Assembly (NCBI RefSeq): GCF_030816915.1
Contig: NZ_JAUSYN010000002.1
Coordinates: 310,001 to 374,000 of the forward strand
Direction of reading: 5' to 3'
Length of the DNA: 64,000 nucleotides
Source: Streptomyces sp. B3I8
Lineage (GTDB): Bacteria; Actinomycetota; Actinomycetes; Streptomycetales; Streptomycetaceae
Below the pieces are notes generated by a model, which did no database searches, was not told the origin of the DNA, and saw only the letters and a program-made list of their open reading frames with translations. Below are positions 36,381-44,586 of the stretch, in pieces. The position numbers and the translations under genes are program-made. Position 1 is the stretch's first letter; the number at the start of each line of letters is the position of its first letter.

Positions 36381-37625
36381 TCAGGGTGCGAGGGCGGCGG
36401 ACCGGTCGGTGAGGCGCAGAGGGAGGCGGGACAGCACCCGGGTGGCGAGGGCTTCGGCGGCGGCGGTGTCCGGGCCGCTGGTGATCGCCCCGGCCAGCAC
36501 CTCGTCGCCGCCGCGGTAGGGCGGCAGCACGGTGCCGGGGGCGAGGTCCAGGCCCCAGAAGACGTCGTGGACGCCTGGGGTGCGGGCGAGTTCGGTCAGG
36601 TCACCGACCCATTCCACGGTGCCGCCGTCGGCGGGCAGATAACGCTGGACCACCGCCCGGTCGCGGGTGGGGCGCAGTTCCTCCTCGGCGAGCGGGCGGC
36701 CCAGGGCGAGGCGGACGGCGTTGGGCAGCGGGTCGACGCCGGTGGCGAGCGGCATGATCTCGGTGGCGATGCGGGCGCCGGTCAGCCTGCAGGTGATCTC
36801 CAGCAGGTAGACCCGCCCGTCGGGGGTGCGCAGGATGTCGGTGTTGACGGCGGCGGTGCTCAGCCCGAGCGCGTCGACGCCCTGTTGGACCGTGCGCACC
36901 ACCTCGGCGCGCTGCGCCTCGTCCAGGACGGAGGGCAGGGTGTCGCCGCCCTCGAAGAAGTGCGGGAAGAAGCGCTCCTTCTCGCCGTACTCGCGGTCGG
37001 CGAACCCGGTGACCCGCAGCCGGCCCTCGACGGCGAACCCGGCCACGGTGTGCTCGGTGCCGGTCAGGTACTCCTCCACGACGACCCGTCCGGTCGGGCT
37101 CAGGGCGAGGGCCCGCTCGACGGGTTCCCGTGCGGTGCCGCGGTCGTCCAGCTTGGCGACGCCGAGGGAACCGGTGCGGTCGCTGGGTTTGACGACGGCG
37201 GGCAGTCCGATCCTGTCCAGCGCGGCGAGGGCCGCGTCGGCGGTGGCGGCGACGGCGAACCGGGGCACGGGCAGTCCGGCCCGTTCCAGGGCGGCGATCC
37301 GGCGGTCCTTCAAGGTGCACAGGTCCGCCACCTCGACGGGCACGCCGGGGCATCCCAGTTCGGCGGCCAGCCGGGCCACCACCGGTGGATTGTCGTATCC
37401 GAGGGTCAGGACGCCGGATATTCTTCCCGGCCGCTCCGCGCGAATCGCCGACAGAACACCGGAGAAATCGTCGGGGTCGGCCTCCAGACATATATCAGCG
37501 TTTCCCTCGACGCGCGTGGTGATCCGATCCGTGACGACGACGATGCGCGTTCCCATTTCCTTCACACGGGCGAGCGACCTGTCCATTCCGGAGCCGATCC
37601 CGCATATCAGGAGAGTTTCGGTCAC
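36381..37625 (-). CDS. ATP-grasp ligase, second block
   Basis: 414 residues. ATP-grasp landmarks: LPAVVKPSDRTGSLGV near 139-154, VVVEEYLTGTEHTVAGF near 177-193 and YLLEITCRLTGARI near 271, where the usual N-P-R metal motif is replaced by T-C-R. Expected to make an amide or peptide bond through an acyl phosphate, perhaps joining an amino acid to the sugar or to another amino acid without NRPS. GTG 37625 overlaps the stop of the upstream methyltransferase as GTGA. It is distinct in sequence from the ATP-grasp protein at 16510-17745. Confidence 0.78.
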   Translation of the reverse strand: MTETLLICGIGSGMDRSLARVKEMGTRIVVVTDRITTRVEGNADICLEADPDDFSGVLSAIRAERPGRISGVLTLGYDNPPVVARLAAELGCPGVPVEVADLCTLKDRRIAALERAGLPVPRFAVAATADAALAALDRIGLPAVVKPSDRTGSLGVAKLDDRGTAREPVERALALSPTGRVVVEEYLTGTEHTVAGFAVEGRLRVTGFADREYGEKERFFPHFFEGGDTLPSVLDEAQRAEVVRTVQQGVDALGLSTAAVNTDILRTPDGRVYLLEITCRLTGARIATEIMPLATGVDPLPNAVRLALGRPLAEEELRPTRDRAVVQRYLPADGGTVEWVGDLTELARTPGVHDVFWGLDLAPGTVLPPYRGGDEVLAGAITSGPDTAAAEALATRVLSRLPLRLTDRSAALAP

Positions 37626-38386
37626 CTGGCCACGTACCAGACGCGCCGGGTGTCCTCGCGCAGCGGCTCACGGTCGAGCCCGGCGTACGTGTCCACGCTG
37701 GTGAAGCCGGCCGCGAGCAGGGCACCGGTGACCGCTTCCGGGTCGTGGCCGCGCTGCGGATGGGTCTCGTGGACGCGGCGCCAGCCGCCCTCGGGAGTCC
37801 GGCGCACGACGGTGACCGTGGTGTCCACGCGGCCGGTCGCGGCGTCGTAAGGATTCTCCCAGACCTCCAGGATGTCCTCGGTGTTCTGCTCCACGAACAC
37901 CTTCCCGGCCCAGGCCCGTTCGACGAACCAGGCGGGGTGCGCGTCGAGCACGGCGAGGCCGCCGTCCTCGGTGGCGGCCCGCAGTGTGCGGGCGGCGAGC
38001 TCCAGGTCGCCCGCCCCGACCAGGTAGTTGACGGTGTTGTAGGTGCAGGTGACCACGGAGTGGCGCCGGTCACCGCGGTAGTCGCGCAAGTCACCGCGGA
38101 TCAGGTCGACGGCCACTCCGGCCTTACGGGCGGCCGTGTCGGCGTGCCGCAGCATGTCGGCCGACTGGTCGACGCCGGTCAGCCGGCCGAAGGAGCCGGC
38201 CAGCGCGATCAGCAGCGTTCCCGTACCGCAGCCCAGGTCGAGCAGCGACCCGCTGCCCGCACGGTAATGGGAGATGAGGTGGGGGAGCTTTTTCGACACG
38301 TCCTCCGTGAAATCAAGGTAGGGCGCTTCCGCGTAGACATCGGCATACTCACCGAAGAAACCTGTGCCTGCTTCATGCTGCGTCAC
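37622..38386 (-). CDS. Class I SAM methyltransferase
   Basis: 254 residues. Motif I is LLDLGCGTGTLLIA near 48-61, followed by GVDQSADML and TCTYNTVNYL. Closest in layout to the methyltransferase two genes downstream, suggesting an old duplication around the ATP-grasp gene. GTG 38386 is chosen because the coding similarity (FFGEYADVYAEAPY) starts directly after it; the frame continues upstream without support. It is the first gene of its transcription unit, after a 190-base gap containing a hairpin that should end the upstream operon. Confidence 0.78.
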   Translation of the reverse strand: MTQHEAGTGFFGEYADVYAEAPYLDFTEDVSKKLPHLISHYRAGSGSLLDLGCGTGTLLIALAGSFGRLTGVDQSADMLRHADTAARKAGVAVDLIRGDLRDYRGDRRHSVVTCTYNTVNYLVGAGDLELAARTLRAATEDGGLAVLDAHPAWFVERAWAGKVFVEQNTEDILEVWENPYDAATGRVDTTVTVVRRTPEGGWRRVHETHPQRGHDPEAVTGALLAAGFTSVDTYAGLDREPLREDTRRVWYVAR

Positions 38387-38538
38387 GACTGCCCCATTCA
38401 GTAGACTCCGTTTTCCATGCCTGACACTTCCAGGCGTGTCATTTCCCTTTCCCTCGGCCAGTCCCGCCATGAGGCGCTGGGCGTCATCGACGGGCATCGC
38501 GGACGTATCCCGGTCGGGCCCGGCCGCCCGGCGGGACC

Positions 38539-38569
38539 GGTCCGGGGGCCGCACGGTCGCCCCCGGACC
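38539..38569 (-). terminator. Hairpin between the two minus-strand operons
   Basis: Perfect 11-bp arms 38539-38549 and 38559-38569 with a 9-base loop, just downstream of the PIG-L gene stop on the minus strand. It likely ends the operon that starts at the hydroxylase gene, so the methyltransferase/ATP-grasp/glycosyltransferase operon should have its own promoter in 38387-38538. Confidence 0.65.
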
Positions 38570-38576
38570 AGCCGGT

Positions 38577-39242
38577 TCAGGGCCGGGTGCCGGCCATCCG
38601 GATCACCTCAAAGGCCTCGCTGTGGCCGTGCCCCGAGCTGATGACGGCCCGGTAGGACGCCAGTCCACGCACCGCCTCGTCCCAGGCGGCGTGCCTCAGC
38701 TGGGACCGGTAACAGCGCATGGCCTCGACCTTCAGCTTGATCTGGTGGGTGATGTCCTCGGTGTACTGGGCCTCGCCGAGCGGGGCCCACACCTCGTAGC
38801 CGAGTACCAGGGACGGCGGCGGCGTGGGCGGCCCGGCCTCCTCGAAGAAGTCGGACTCCGCCATCCACAGCGACTCCAGCCCGAGCCGGTGCACGGCCCG
38901 GTGCTCCATGTCGCCGTCGTCGCGGTGCGGCACGTACACCCGGTCGGGGCAGACCTCGCGCAGCACCCGGACGATGGCGAGGTGCAGCTGCCGGTCGGCG
39001 GCGAAGTCACGGGACGGCGCGTCCAGCGTGATGCACCGCTTGACGCCGAGCACCCGGCAGGCCTCGGTGGTCTCCGCCGCGAACTCCTCGTCGGTGACCT
39101 CGCGGTCGGCGAGCCCGCGTTCGCGGCGGATCACGATGACCACGGTGACCTCCGCGCCGGACTGGGCGAGCTTGGCGATGGAGCCACCGCACCCGATGAC
39201 CTCGTCGTCCGGGTGCGGGGCGATCACCAGGACCCGGGTCAC
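38577..39242 (-). CDS. PIG-L family N-deacetylase
   Basis: 221 residues, normal for PIG-L/LmbE proteins. The zinc and catalytic motif APHPDDEVIGCGG is at residues 8-20 and the distal HRDDGDMEHRAVH near 125 supplies further ligands. The family removes acetyl from N-acetylglucosaminyl groups or related amides. It probably unmasks the amino group of the sugar after transfer, as in streptothricin-type and mycothiol pathways. GTG 39242 overlaps the epimerase stop as GTGA. Confidence 0.9.
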   Translation of the reverse strand: MTRVLVIAPHPDDEVIGCGGSIAKLAQSGAEVTVVIVIRRERGLADREVTDEEFAAETTEACRVLGVKRCITLDAPSRDFAADRQLHLAIVRVLREVCPDRVYVPHRDDGDMEHRAVHRLGLESLWMAESDFFEEAGPPTPPPSLVLGYEVWAPLGEAQYTEDITHQIKLKVEAMRCYRSQLRHAAWDEAVRGLASYRAVISSGHGHSEAFEVIRMAGTRP

Positions 39243-40213
39243 CGGCCGACTCCGTCCCGTGCCCCGTACCCGGCCCAGCGCGCCCACTCCGCGGTGCGCT
39301 TCATGCCCTCGTCCAGGGTGGTCAGGGGCACGGTCAGGAGGCGCGCGGCGAGCGCGGCGTCCATGCGGGCGGGGCTGGCGTAGAGCGCCTGCTCCCAGTC
39401 CGGCACGGCGCCGCCGGCGGGGGTGCCGGCCGGCGCGGGCAGACCGCGGATGCCGCGCAGCCGGTCGAAGAACTCGCCCCAACCGGGCTCGTCGGGCCCG
39501 CCCACGAGGAACTCGCGCCCCGCTACGCCGGGTTCGGCGAGCGCGGCCAGCACGGCGTCCACGACGTCGTCCACGTACACCGCGTTGCAGGCGCCGCCCG
39601 CACCGGTCATCGGCAGCTCTTCGAACTCTTCGGCCGGGCGGTCCAGTTGGGCGGTGGTCCACTGTCCGCCCCAGGGGCCGTAGACCACGCCGGGCTGGAG
39701 GACGACGGTCTCGGGTCCGTCGCCGTGCGCGGCGAGCACCAGCCGTTCGGCGGCGGCCTTCTGCTGCTCGTACTCGCGGTCGTCGGCGTCCTCACCGAGC
39801 GGCGGAGCGGACTCGTCGAAGCGCGTCAGGCCGGAGGTGTCGTACACATCGACGGTGCTGAGGTGCACCAGCCGCTCCACGCCCGCGAGTTTGGCCGCGG
39901 CGAGCAGGTTCGCGGTCCCCTCGACGGTGGTGCGCCAGCGGTCCTCGACCTCGCCCTGCGACCCGAACGCGCAGTGCACGACCAGGTCACAACCGTGCAG
40001 GGCCTTGCGCAGGCTCTGTGGGGCGTCCAGGTCGACGACGTGGAAGGTGAGCCGCTCCTGCGGCAGCACGGAGAGCCGGGCGGCCCGGCCATAGCCGCGC
40101 ACCAGGGCCCGGACCTCGGCCCCGGTGTCCAGCACCAGCCGCTCCACCACGCGTCCGCCGATGAATCCGCTGGCGCCGGTGACCGCGACGCGCCTGCCCG
40201 CGAAGTCGTTCAT
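39239..40213 (-). CDS. NAD-dependent epimerase/dehydratase
   Basis: 324 residues of the extended SDR family. The Rossmann motif TGASGFIGG is near residues 10-18. HLSTVDVYD holds the serine region, but the usual YxxxK pair is less clear: the following EYEQQKAAAE provides Tyr and Lys in the right spacing. It likely epimerises or reduces an NDP-sugar or sugar-peptide intermediate. ATG 40213 has GAGGAG upstream and overlaps the stop of the Gfo/Idh/MocA gene, so the sugar genes are coupled. Confidence 0.83.
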   Translation of the reverse strand: MNDFAGRRVAVTGASGFIGGRVVERLVLDTGAEVRALVRGYGRAARLSVLPQERLTFHVVDLDAPQSLRKALHGCDLVVHCAFGSQGEVEDRWRTTVEGTANLLAAAKLAGVERLVHLSTVDVYDTSGLTRFDESAPPLGEDADDREYEQQKAAAERLVLAAHGDGPETVVLQPGVVYGPWGGQWTTAQLDRPAEEFEELPMTGAGGACNAVYVDDVVDAVLAALAEPGVAGREFLVGGPDEPGWGEFFDRLRGIRGLPAPAGTPAGGAVPDWEQALYASPARMDAALAARLLTVPLTTLDEGMKRTAEWARWAGYGARDGVGR

Positions 40214-41268
40214 ACCGCGCTCCTCGAAGTCGTTCCGGTCAGCCAGGGCTGGGCCAGCGGACGTCGCGCGGGCCCCGTGTAACACTGCTCGATCAGCCGG
40301 GCGACCCGCAGGCCGTCCTCAGCGGTGGCGTGCGGCGCCACGTCCGCGCCGGAGCACACCTCGGCGAAGTTGCGCAACTGCTCGACGAAGAGGTCGTCCC
40401 ACTCGTCCTGGGCGGGCGGCACGGCGCTCACGTCGCCGCGGTGCAGTTCCTCGCCGGAGGTGGTGATCAGGGTGCACTCGCCGGCCGGGAAGTCGGTGCC
40501 GACACTCACCTCGGCGGCGGTGCCGGTCACGACACAGCTGATGCCGAGGGCGCGGACCCGGCTGAGCTCCAGCACGGTCTCCACTCCCCCGATGCGCAGG
40601 GTGGCGACGGCGTCGGCCTCCACCCCGCCGAGGTTGTCGTCGACGTAGTCGACCACCTCGACGTCCGGGCCGAGCCACCACAACAGGATGTCGAAGACGT
40701 GGGAGGCCGTGTCGGTGAGGACGCCGCCGCCCGCGAGACCGCGGTCGAACATCGACCAGGAGACGGGCTCCCAGCTGTAGGGGTGACCCTCGGTCCAGCG
40801 GACCCGGGTGACGGTGCCCAGGTCGCCGTCCCGGATGAGCCTGCGCACCCAGTCGTTGGCGGGGAACAGCCGCCGGGGGTGGGCCATCAGCAGGCGGGTG
40901 CCCGGGGCGGCGGCCGCGGCGGCGGCGAGGGCCTCGGCGTCCGCGGCGGAGGTCGCCATCGGCTTCTCCAGCAGCACGTGCTTGCCACGGGCGAGCAGGT
41001 CGCCGGCGACCGCGGCGTGCGCGGTGTGCGGTACGGCGACCACGGCGGCGTCGAAGGCGTCGGCGCACTCCTGCACCGAACGGGCGATCAGCACGTCCTC
41101 GGCGCTGCCGCCCTGGTCCGTGTACCACTCGAGGGCGGCACGGGCTTGCTCGGGGTCCGGGTCGATCAGGGCGGTGAGCCGGATCTGCGGGACGTTCGGC
41201 AGCGCGGTCAGGTGGCAGGACCGGGCGGCGGCTCCGCAGCCGACGACGGCCAGTCGCAGCGGTGGCAT
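40210..41268 (-). CDS. Gfo/Idh/MocA family oxidoreductase
   Basis: 352 residues. N-terminal NAD(P)-binding Rossmann motif RLAVVGCGAAARSCH, followed by the family marker GKHVLLEKPMATS near 94 with the EKP catalytic lysine. The C-terminal half has TDTASHVFDILLWWLG with the conserved histidine. These enzymes oxidise or reduce sugars and cyclitols; with the epimerase below it could invert a stereocentre by oxidation and re-reduction. GAGGAG lies upstream of ATG 41268. Confidence 0.88.
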   Translation of the reverse strand: MPPLRLAVVGCGAAARSCHLTALPNVPQIRLTALIDPDPEQARAALEWYTDQGGSAEDVLIARSVQECADAFDAAVVAVPHTAHAAVAGDLLARGKHVLLEKPMATSAADAEALAAAAAAAPGTRLLMAHPRRLFPANDWVRRLIRDGDLGTVTRVRWTEGHPYSWEPVSWSMFDRGLAGGGVLTDTASHVFDILLWWLGPDVEVVDYVDDNLGGVEADAVATLRIGGVETVLELSRVRALGISCVVTGTAAEVSVGTDFPAGECTLITTSGEELHRGDVSAVPPAQDEWDDLFVEQLRNFAEVCSGADVAPHATAEDGLRVARLIEQCYTGPARRPLAQPWLTGTTSRSAV

Positions 41269-41338
41269 GGGACTCCTCGGATGTGGTCGTTGCGCGGGTG
41301 TGGTCGTTCCTCGGGTGTGGTCGTGGGGGTACGGCGGA

Positions 41339-42085
41339 TCAGGTGGCCGGGTGGAACACCCAGAAGTTGGGCTCCGCGTAGACGCCGTCGCCGTCCGCGG
41401 AGACCTCCAGCGGGGCGAGGGCACCCGGTACGAGGTGACGGGCCGGGCCGGGCAGCGGGTGGCCGGCCACCTCCTCCCAGCGGGCGGCGGGCTGGCTGAT
41501 CACCAGCGAGCGGTCGCAGGGGGCGAGCAGTTCGGCACCCAGTGCGGCGTGGGTGGCCAGCCAGGGGTCGAACGGTGTGCCGTCCGGCCGCCGCCAGCGG
41601 GCGTAGTCGGCCATGGGGACGAGCGGGTAGCGGGCCTTGCGGGTGGGGCGGACCGGGATGACGACGCCGCGCAGACCCGCGGCCCGCGCCTCGTCCCTGG
41701 CCCGGGTCAGCAGCTGCTCGGCGAGACCGCTGCCGCGCAGCCCGGCGCAGACGCTCACCGAGAGCATGCACAGCACGTCCGGGCGGGCGGCGGGTCCGTC
41801 GAACGCGGAGACCAGCACGTCGTCGGCGCCCCCGGGGAGCCCGTCGACCGTGCCGTCCCAGGGGACCGGCAGGCCGTTGGCGGCGGCCACCAGCCGGCCC
41901 GCCTCGTCCAGGACGCAGACCTGGTGCGCGGAGTAGGTGTCGTAGAGCCGGTGCCAGCGCCAGTTGCCGGGCGACTCCCAGCTCATGAACGGGGGCATGT
42001 TCCCGGTGATCAGCCGATCGACGGCCGACTCCAGCTCCGGTGCCCGATCAAGACTGGTGACGGTGAGGGCCGACAGGTCCGCCAT
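41339..42085 (-). CDS. GNAT acetyltransferase
   Basis: 248 residues. GNAT core: LVAAANGLPVPW, MLSVSVCAGLRGSGLAEQLLTRARDEARAAGLRGVVIPVRP with the acetyl-CoA loop (GLRGSGLA) near residue 115. The C-terminal part, PFDPWLATHAALGAELL, resembles a subgroup of longer GNATs. Possible roles are N-acetylation of an intermediate, later removed by the PIG-L enzyme, or self-resistance. It is separated from the hydroxylase gene by only 7 bases and from the next gene by 70. Confidence 0.8.
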   Translation of the reverse strand: MADLSALTVTSLDRAPELESAVDRLITGNMPPFMSWESPGNWRWHRLYDTYSAHQVCVLDEAGRLVAAANGLPVPWDGTVDGLPGGADDVLVSAFDGPAARPDVLCMLSVSVCAGLRGSGLAEQLLTRARDEARAAGLRGVVIPVRPTRKARYPLVPMADYARWRRPDGTPFDPWLATHAALGAELLAPCDRSLVISQPAARWEEVAGHPLPGPARHLVPGALAPLEVSADGDGVYAEPNFWVFHPAT

Positions 42086-42092
42086 GGCCGCC

Positions 42093-43121
42093 TCAGCCGA
42101 TCAGCCGGTTGCCGGCGCTCGCCCGCATGGCGCGGGAGCGGCGCAGGTCATGGGTGACATTGATGCGCTTGAGCCAACGGTCGGTGCCGTCGTAGCGGGC
42201 GGTGAAGGGGACTCGGCCGTGGACCGCGCGGTGGTTGTTGACGACCAGGCAGTCGCCCTGCTCCAGGGCGACCTCGCGCAGCCGGGAGTCGATGACCGCG
42301 ATCAGGTTGCCGAGGGCGCGGCGGGCTTCCGGATCGTCCTCCGGGACCTCCATGAAGAACGGGTCCAGCCGCAGGTACGGCTCCTGGCGCGGGCCGAACA
42401 GCACGGCCACCGGGCGGCGTTCGTCGATCAGCCGCTCGATGGTGGCGAACCGCTCGGAGTCGCCGTCGGCGCGGGAGGAGTTGTTCTTGGGCAGGTGCGA
42501 CTCGTCGGGGGCGATGTGGAAACGCTCCTCGAACAGCACCTCCAGGTCGTCCTCGGAGAGCGAACCGCCGGCGTACGAGCCCACGGTGGTGGCGACCTTG
42601 TCGGGGTTGCGCAGGGAGGCCAGCACCAGGTAGTCGCCGCGGTGCGGGTGGAAGGCGTCCTCGGTGTGCCAGGTCAGCAGCTCCTTGCTGCCGAGGCCGA
42701 GCTGGTCGTTCTCGTGGCTGCGGACCGGGAAGATGTCGTGCACCAGCCGACCGTCCTGCTGGGTGGTCCAGCCGAAGGGCTCGCCGAGCAGGCCCGCGTA
42801 CAGCAGGACGAGTATCTCCTCGGGGAACTCACGGTTGGGCCGGGGGCGCCCGCGCCAGTGCTCCGGGGTGGGGCCGATGCGGTCCTGGTCGAAGAGGTGC
42901 CCGCTGACCACGCAGTAGCCGGTGGGTTCGTCTATGGCGAAGGTGCGCAGGAAGCGCTGGGTGCGTACCGGGAGGTCCGCGGCGAGACGGGGGAGGTCGA
43001 GCAGGAGGGCAGGGTCGTGGTCGCCGGTGTAACGCCCCGCGGCACCGATCGTGAGCTCGGCCGTCCGCTGCGCCTCATCCGGGGTCAGCATCAGGACGTG
43101 CTCCTCGGAGAGTGTGTCCAT
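42093..43121 (-). CDS. VioC-like Fe(II)/2-oxoglutarate amino-acid hydroxylase
   Basis: 342 residues of the clavaminate-synthase-like family. Iron ligands are visible as His152 and Glu154 in WHTEDAF and His301 in NHRAVHGR; the 2-oxoglutarate arginine is in WLKRIN. From memory, the stretches around PDESHL, GDCLVVNN and DRWLKRINVTHDL closely follow VioC, which hydroxylates L-arginine at C3; OrfP and MppO are relatives. Expected substrate: arginine or a related guanidino amino acid. It is the first gene of the 43.1-38.6 kb operon, with an NRPS relic directly upstream. Confidence 0.85.
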   Translation of the reverse strand: MDTLSEEHVLMLTPDEAQRTAELTIGAAGRYTGDHDPALLLDLPRLAADLPVRTQRFLRTFAIDEPTGYCVVSGHLFDQDRIGPTPEHWRGRPRPNREFPEEILVLLYAGLLGEPFGWTTQQDGRLVHDIFPVRSHENDQLGLGSKELLTWHTEDAFHPHRGDYLVLASLRNPDKVATTVGSYAGGSLSEDDLEVLFEERFHIAPDESHLPKNNSSRADGDSERFATIERLIDERRPVAVLFGPRQEPYLRLDPFFMEVPEDDPEARRALGNLIAVIDSRLREVALEQGDCLVVNNHRAVHGRVPFTARYDGTDRWLKRINVTHDLRRSRAMRASAGNRLIG

Positions 43122-43139
43122 GGCAGTTCAGTCCTTACG

Positions 43140-43760
43140 TGAGGCTGGTGGGAATGGTTGCGGCTTCGGGCGGGGGCGGGCCTGCGCCGCGGAGAGCCAC
43201 TGGGCGAGCCGGCGGGGTGTCGGACGATCGGAGATGGCCCTGGCGCGCAGTCCGACGGGTCCGGGGGAAGTCGGCGCGGAGTTCGGCGACGGGCGCATCG
43301 CGGAGATGAACCGCCGGCGCCGCAGCACGGCGTCGCACTGCTCCGGCTGCCCGCCCCGGTGCTCCGGCGGCGACGTCACCGTCCGGGAGACCGAGCGCGG
43401 CATCCGAGGCGGTGGCCTCAGGCCCCTCGGCGGTCCCGGGGCCGTGCGGGTCTGCACGGCGGTGGTCGCGACCGCCTCACGCGGGGCGGTCCCCCGGGCG
43501 GTGGTCCTGGCCGGGACGGTCGGAAAGGCCTCGGTGAGGGCGTGGCGGTCCACACTGCCGTGATCGTCCTTCGGCAGCGCGCCGGTCCGGAACAGTTGCC
43601 GGGGCGTTGCCCGGCCGCGCGGTTCGGCGGCGATCCCGGCGAGCCGCCGGGCGCACCGCGCCGCGGTGACCGGCAGCACGACGTCCATGGATACCGGAGG
43701 TTCCGCATGACGTGACGTGTTGAATGCGATCCGAGCCTGCGACACGAAGAGAACCTCATC
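43140..43760 (-). pseudogene. Adenylation-carrier (A-T) remnant with frameshifts
   Basis: On the minus strand an A10-type motif is readable at about 43534-43581 (GALPKDDHGSVDRHAL, compare xLPxxxxGKVDRxAL), preceded by a C-terminal adenylate-forming subdomain. Further down the frame changes: HLRDAPVAELRADF and, in another frame, RPTPRRLAQWLSAAQA look like the last helices of a carrier domain. The catalytic GGxSL motif is lost. No A1-A7 core is upstream. The 329-residue open frame through here therefore does not represent an intact protein. Confidence 0.65.
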
Positions 43761-44091
43761 AAATAAGGGCTCGTAAAAGTCGGTGAACGGCGGGTCCGGG
43801 GCGCCCGCAGAATGCCCCGACTCGACAGGTTGGAAATCGGCGCCGACTGCTGCTATTAGACCAACAGACACATGATGGTCACAAGTAACGTATGTACGTG
43901 ACAGGGCCCGTCCGGCCACCGGCACTCCATTGCCGGGACAGCATTCACGCAGGCAGTGACGGCGCCCGGACCATCCGGCCGGGCGACCGGCACCGTCGGA
44001 GGACCGCCCGGGCGCTCTCGGACGACCACTTTCGCAGCCCCCACGACGGCCCACTGGTGATCCGCGGAGTTCCCGTGGCACCATTACCGCC
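43761..44091. other. Gap between operons with partial palindrome
   Basis: No intact gene is supported. It is the most A+T-rich stretch near the hydroxylase operon and contains GTCAC and GTGAC at 43878-43882 and 43898-43902, with ACGTATGTACGT between them. This could be a promoter/operator region for the rightward membrane-protein gene or, before the relic decayed, for the leftward operon. Confidence 0.35.
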
Positions 44092-44586
44092 ATGCGCCCA
44101 AGAATTCCAGCCGCCAATATTTTACGGCTGGGTGATTTCCGTCAGATCCTTTCGGCGGGAAGCATCCGCCGATTCAACACGCATATCCTGACGGACGCAG
44201 CCCGTGTCACGCCTCTGTGGTGGATTTCGCTCGCCTCCACAGCGGGCATGGCCGTCCGCCACGTCATCGACGTCACCTTCCGCCGGCCCGCCGACCCGGA
44301 CCGGCTGCTGGTGTGGAGCACCCTGCCGCCGGCCGCGGTGCTCGGCGGCCTCGTCGGTCGACTTCCGGGCACCCGCACGACATGGTGGGTCGTGGGCCTC
44401 GCGACGGTCCTGTCGTTGCCGTGGATCCACCACTCGCCGCCGCGCACCGCGCGCGACATCCCCGAGGACCACGTCCTCGGCGGCTCCCCGAGCGGCATCG
44501 TGCGGCAGGAGGCGGCCGGCGCAGGCAAGAGCGCGTCCGGGCCGGGCGCCCACCCTGCGGGCGGTGACCGGACGGACTCCGCATGA
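44092..44586 (+). CDS. Small membrane protein upstream of kinase
   Basis: 164 residues of unknown family with about three hydrophobic segments (TPLWWISLASTAGMAV, WSTLPPAAVLGGLVG, TWWVVGLATVLSLPW), so probably an integral membrane protein with a polar C-terminal tail. No strong ribosome site precedes ATG 44092. Codon 11 is TTA. Its stop overlaps the kinase start as ATGA, which supports it being translated and links its role to the kinase, for example in export or immunity. The N-terminal 40 residues could be leader sequence if a later start is used. Confidence 0.55.
   Translation: MRPRIPAANILRLGDFRQILSAGSIRRFNTHILTDAARVTPLWWISLASTAGMAVRHVIDVTFRRPADPDRLLVWSTLPPAAVLGGLVGRLPGTRTTWWVVGLATVLSLPWIHHSPPRTARDIPEDHVLGGSPSGIVRQEAAGAGKSASGPGAHPAGGDRTDSA

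Noticed and set aside
43128..44117. 329-codon minus-strand frame near the hydroxylase gene
   Set aside because: Composition is Arg/Pro-rich and motifs of an A-T remnant appear only in parts and in different frames; treated as a pseudogene.
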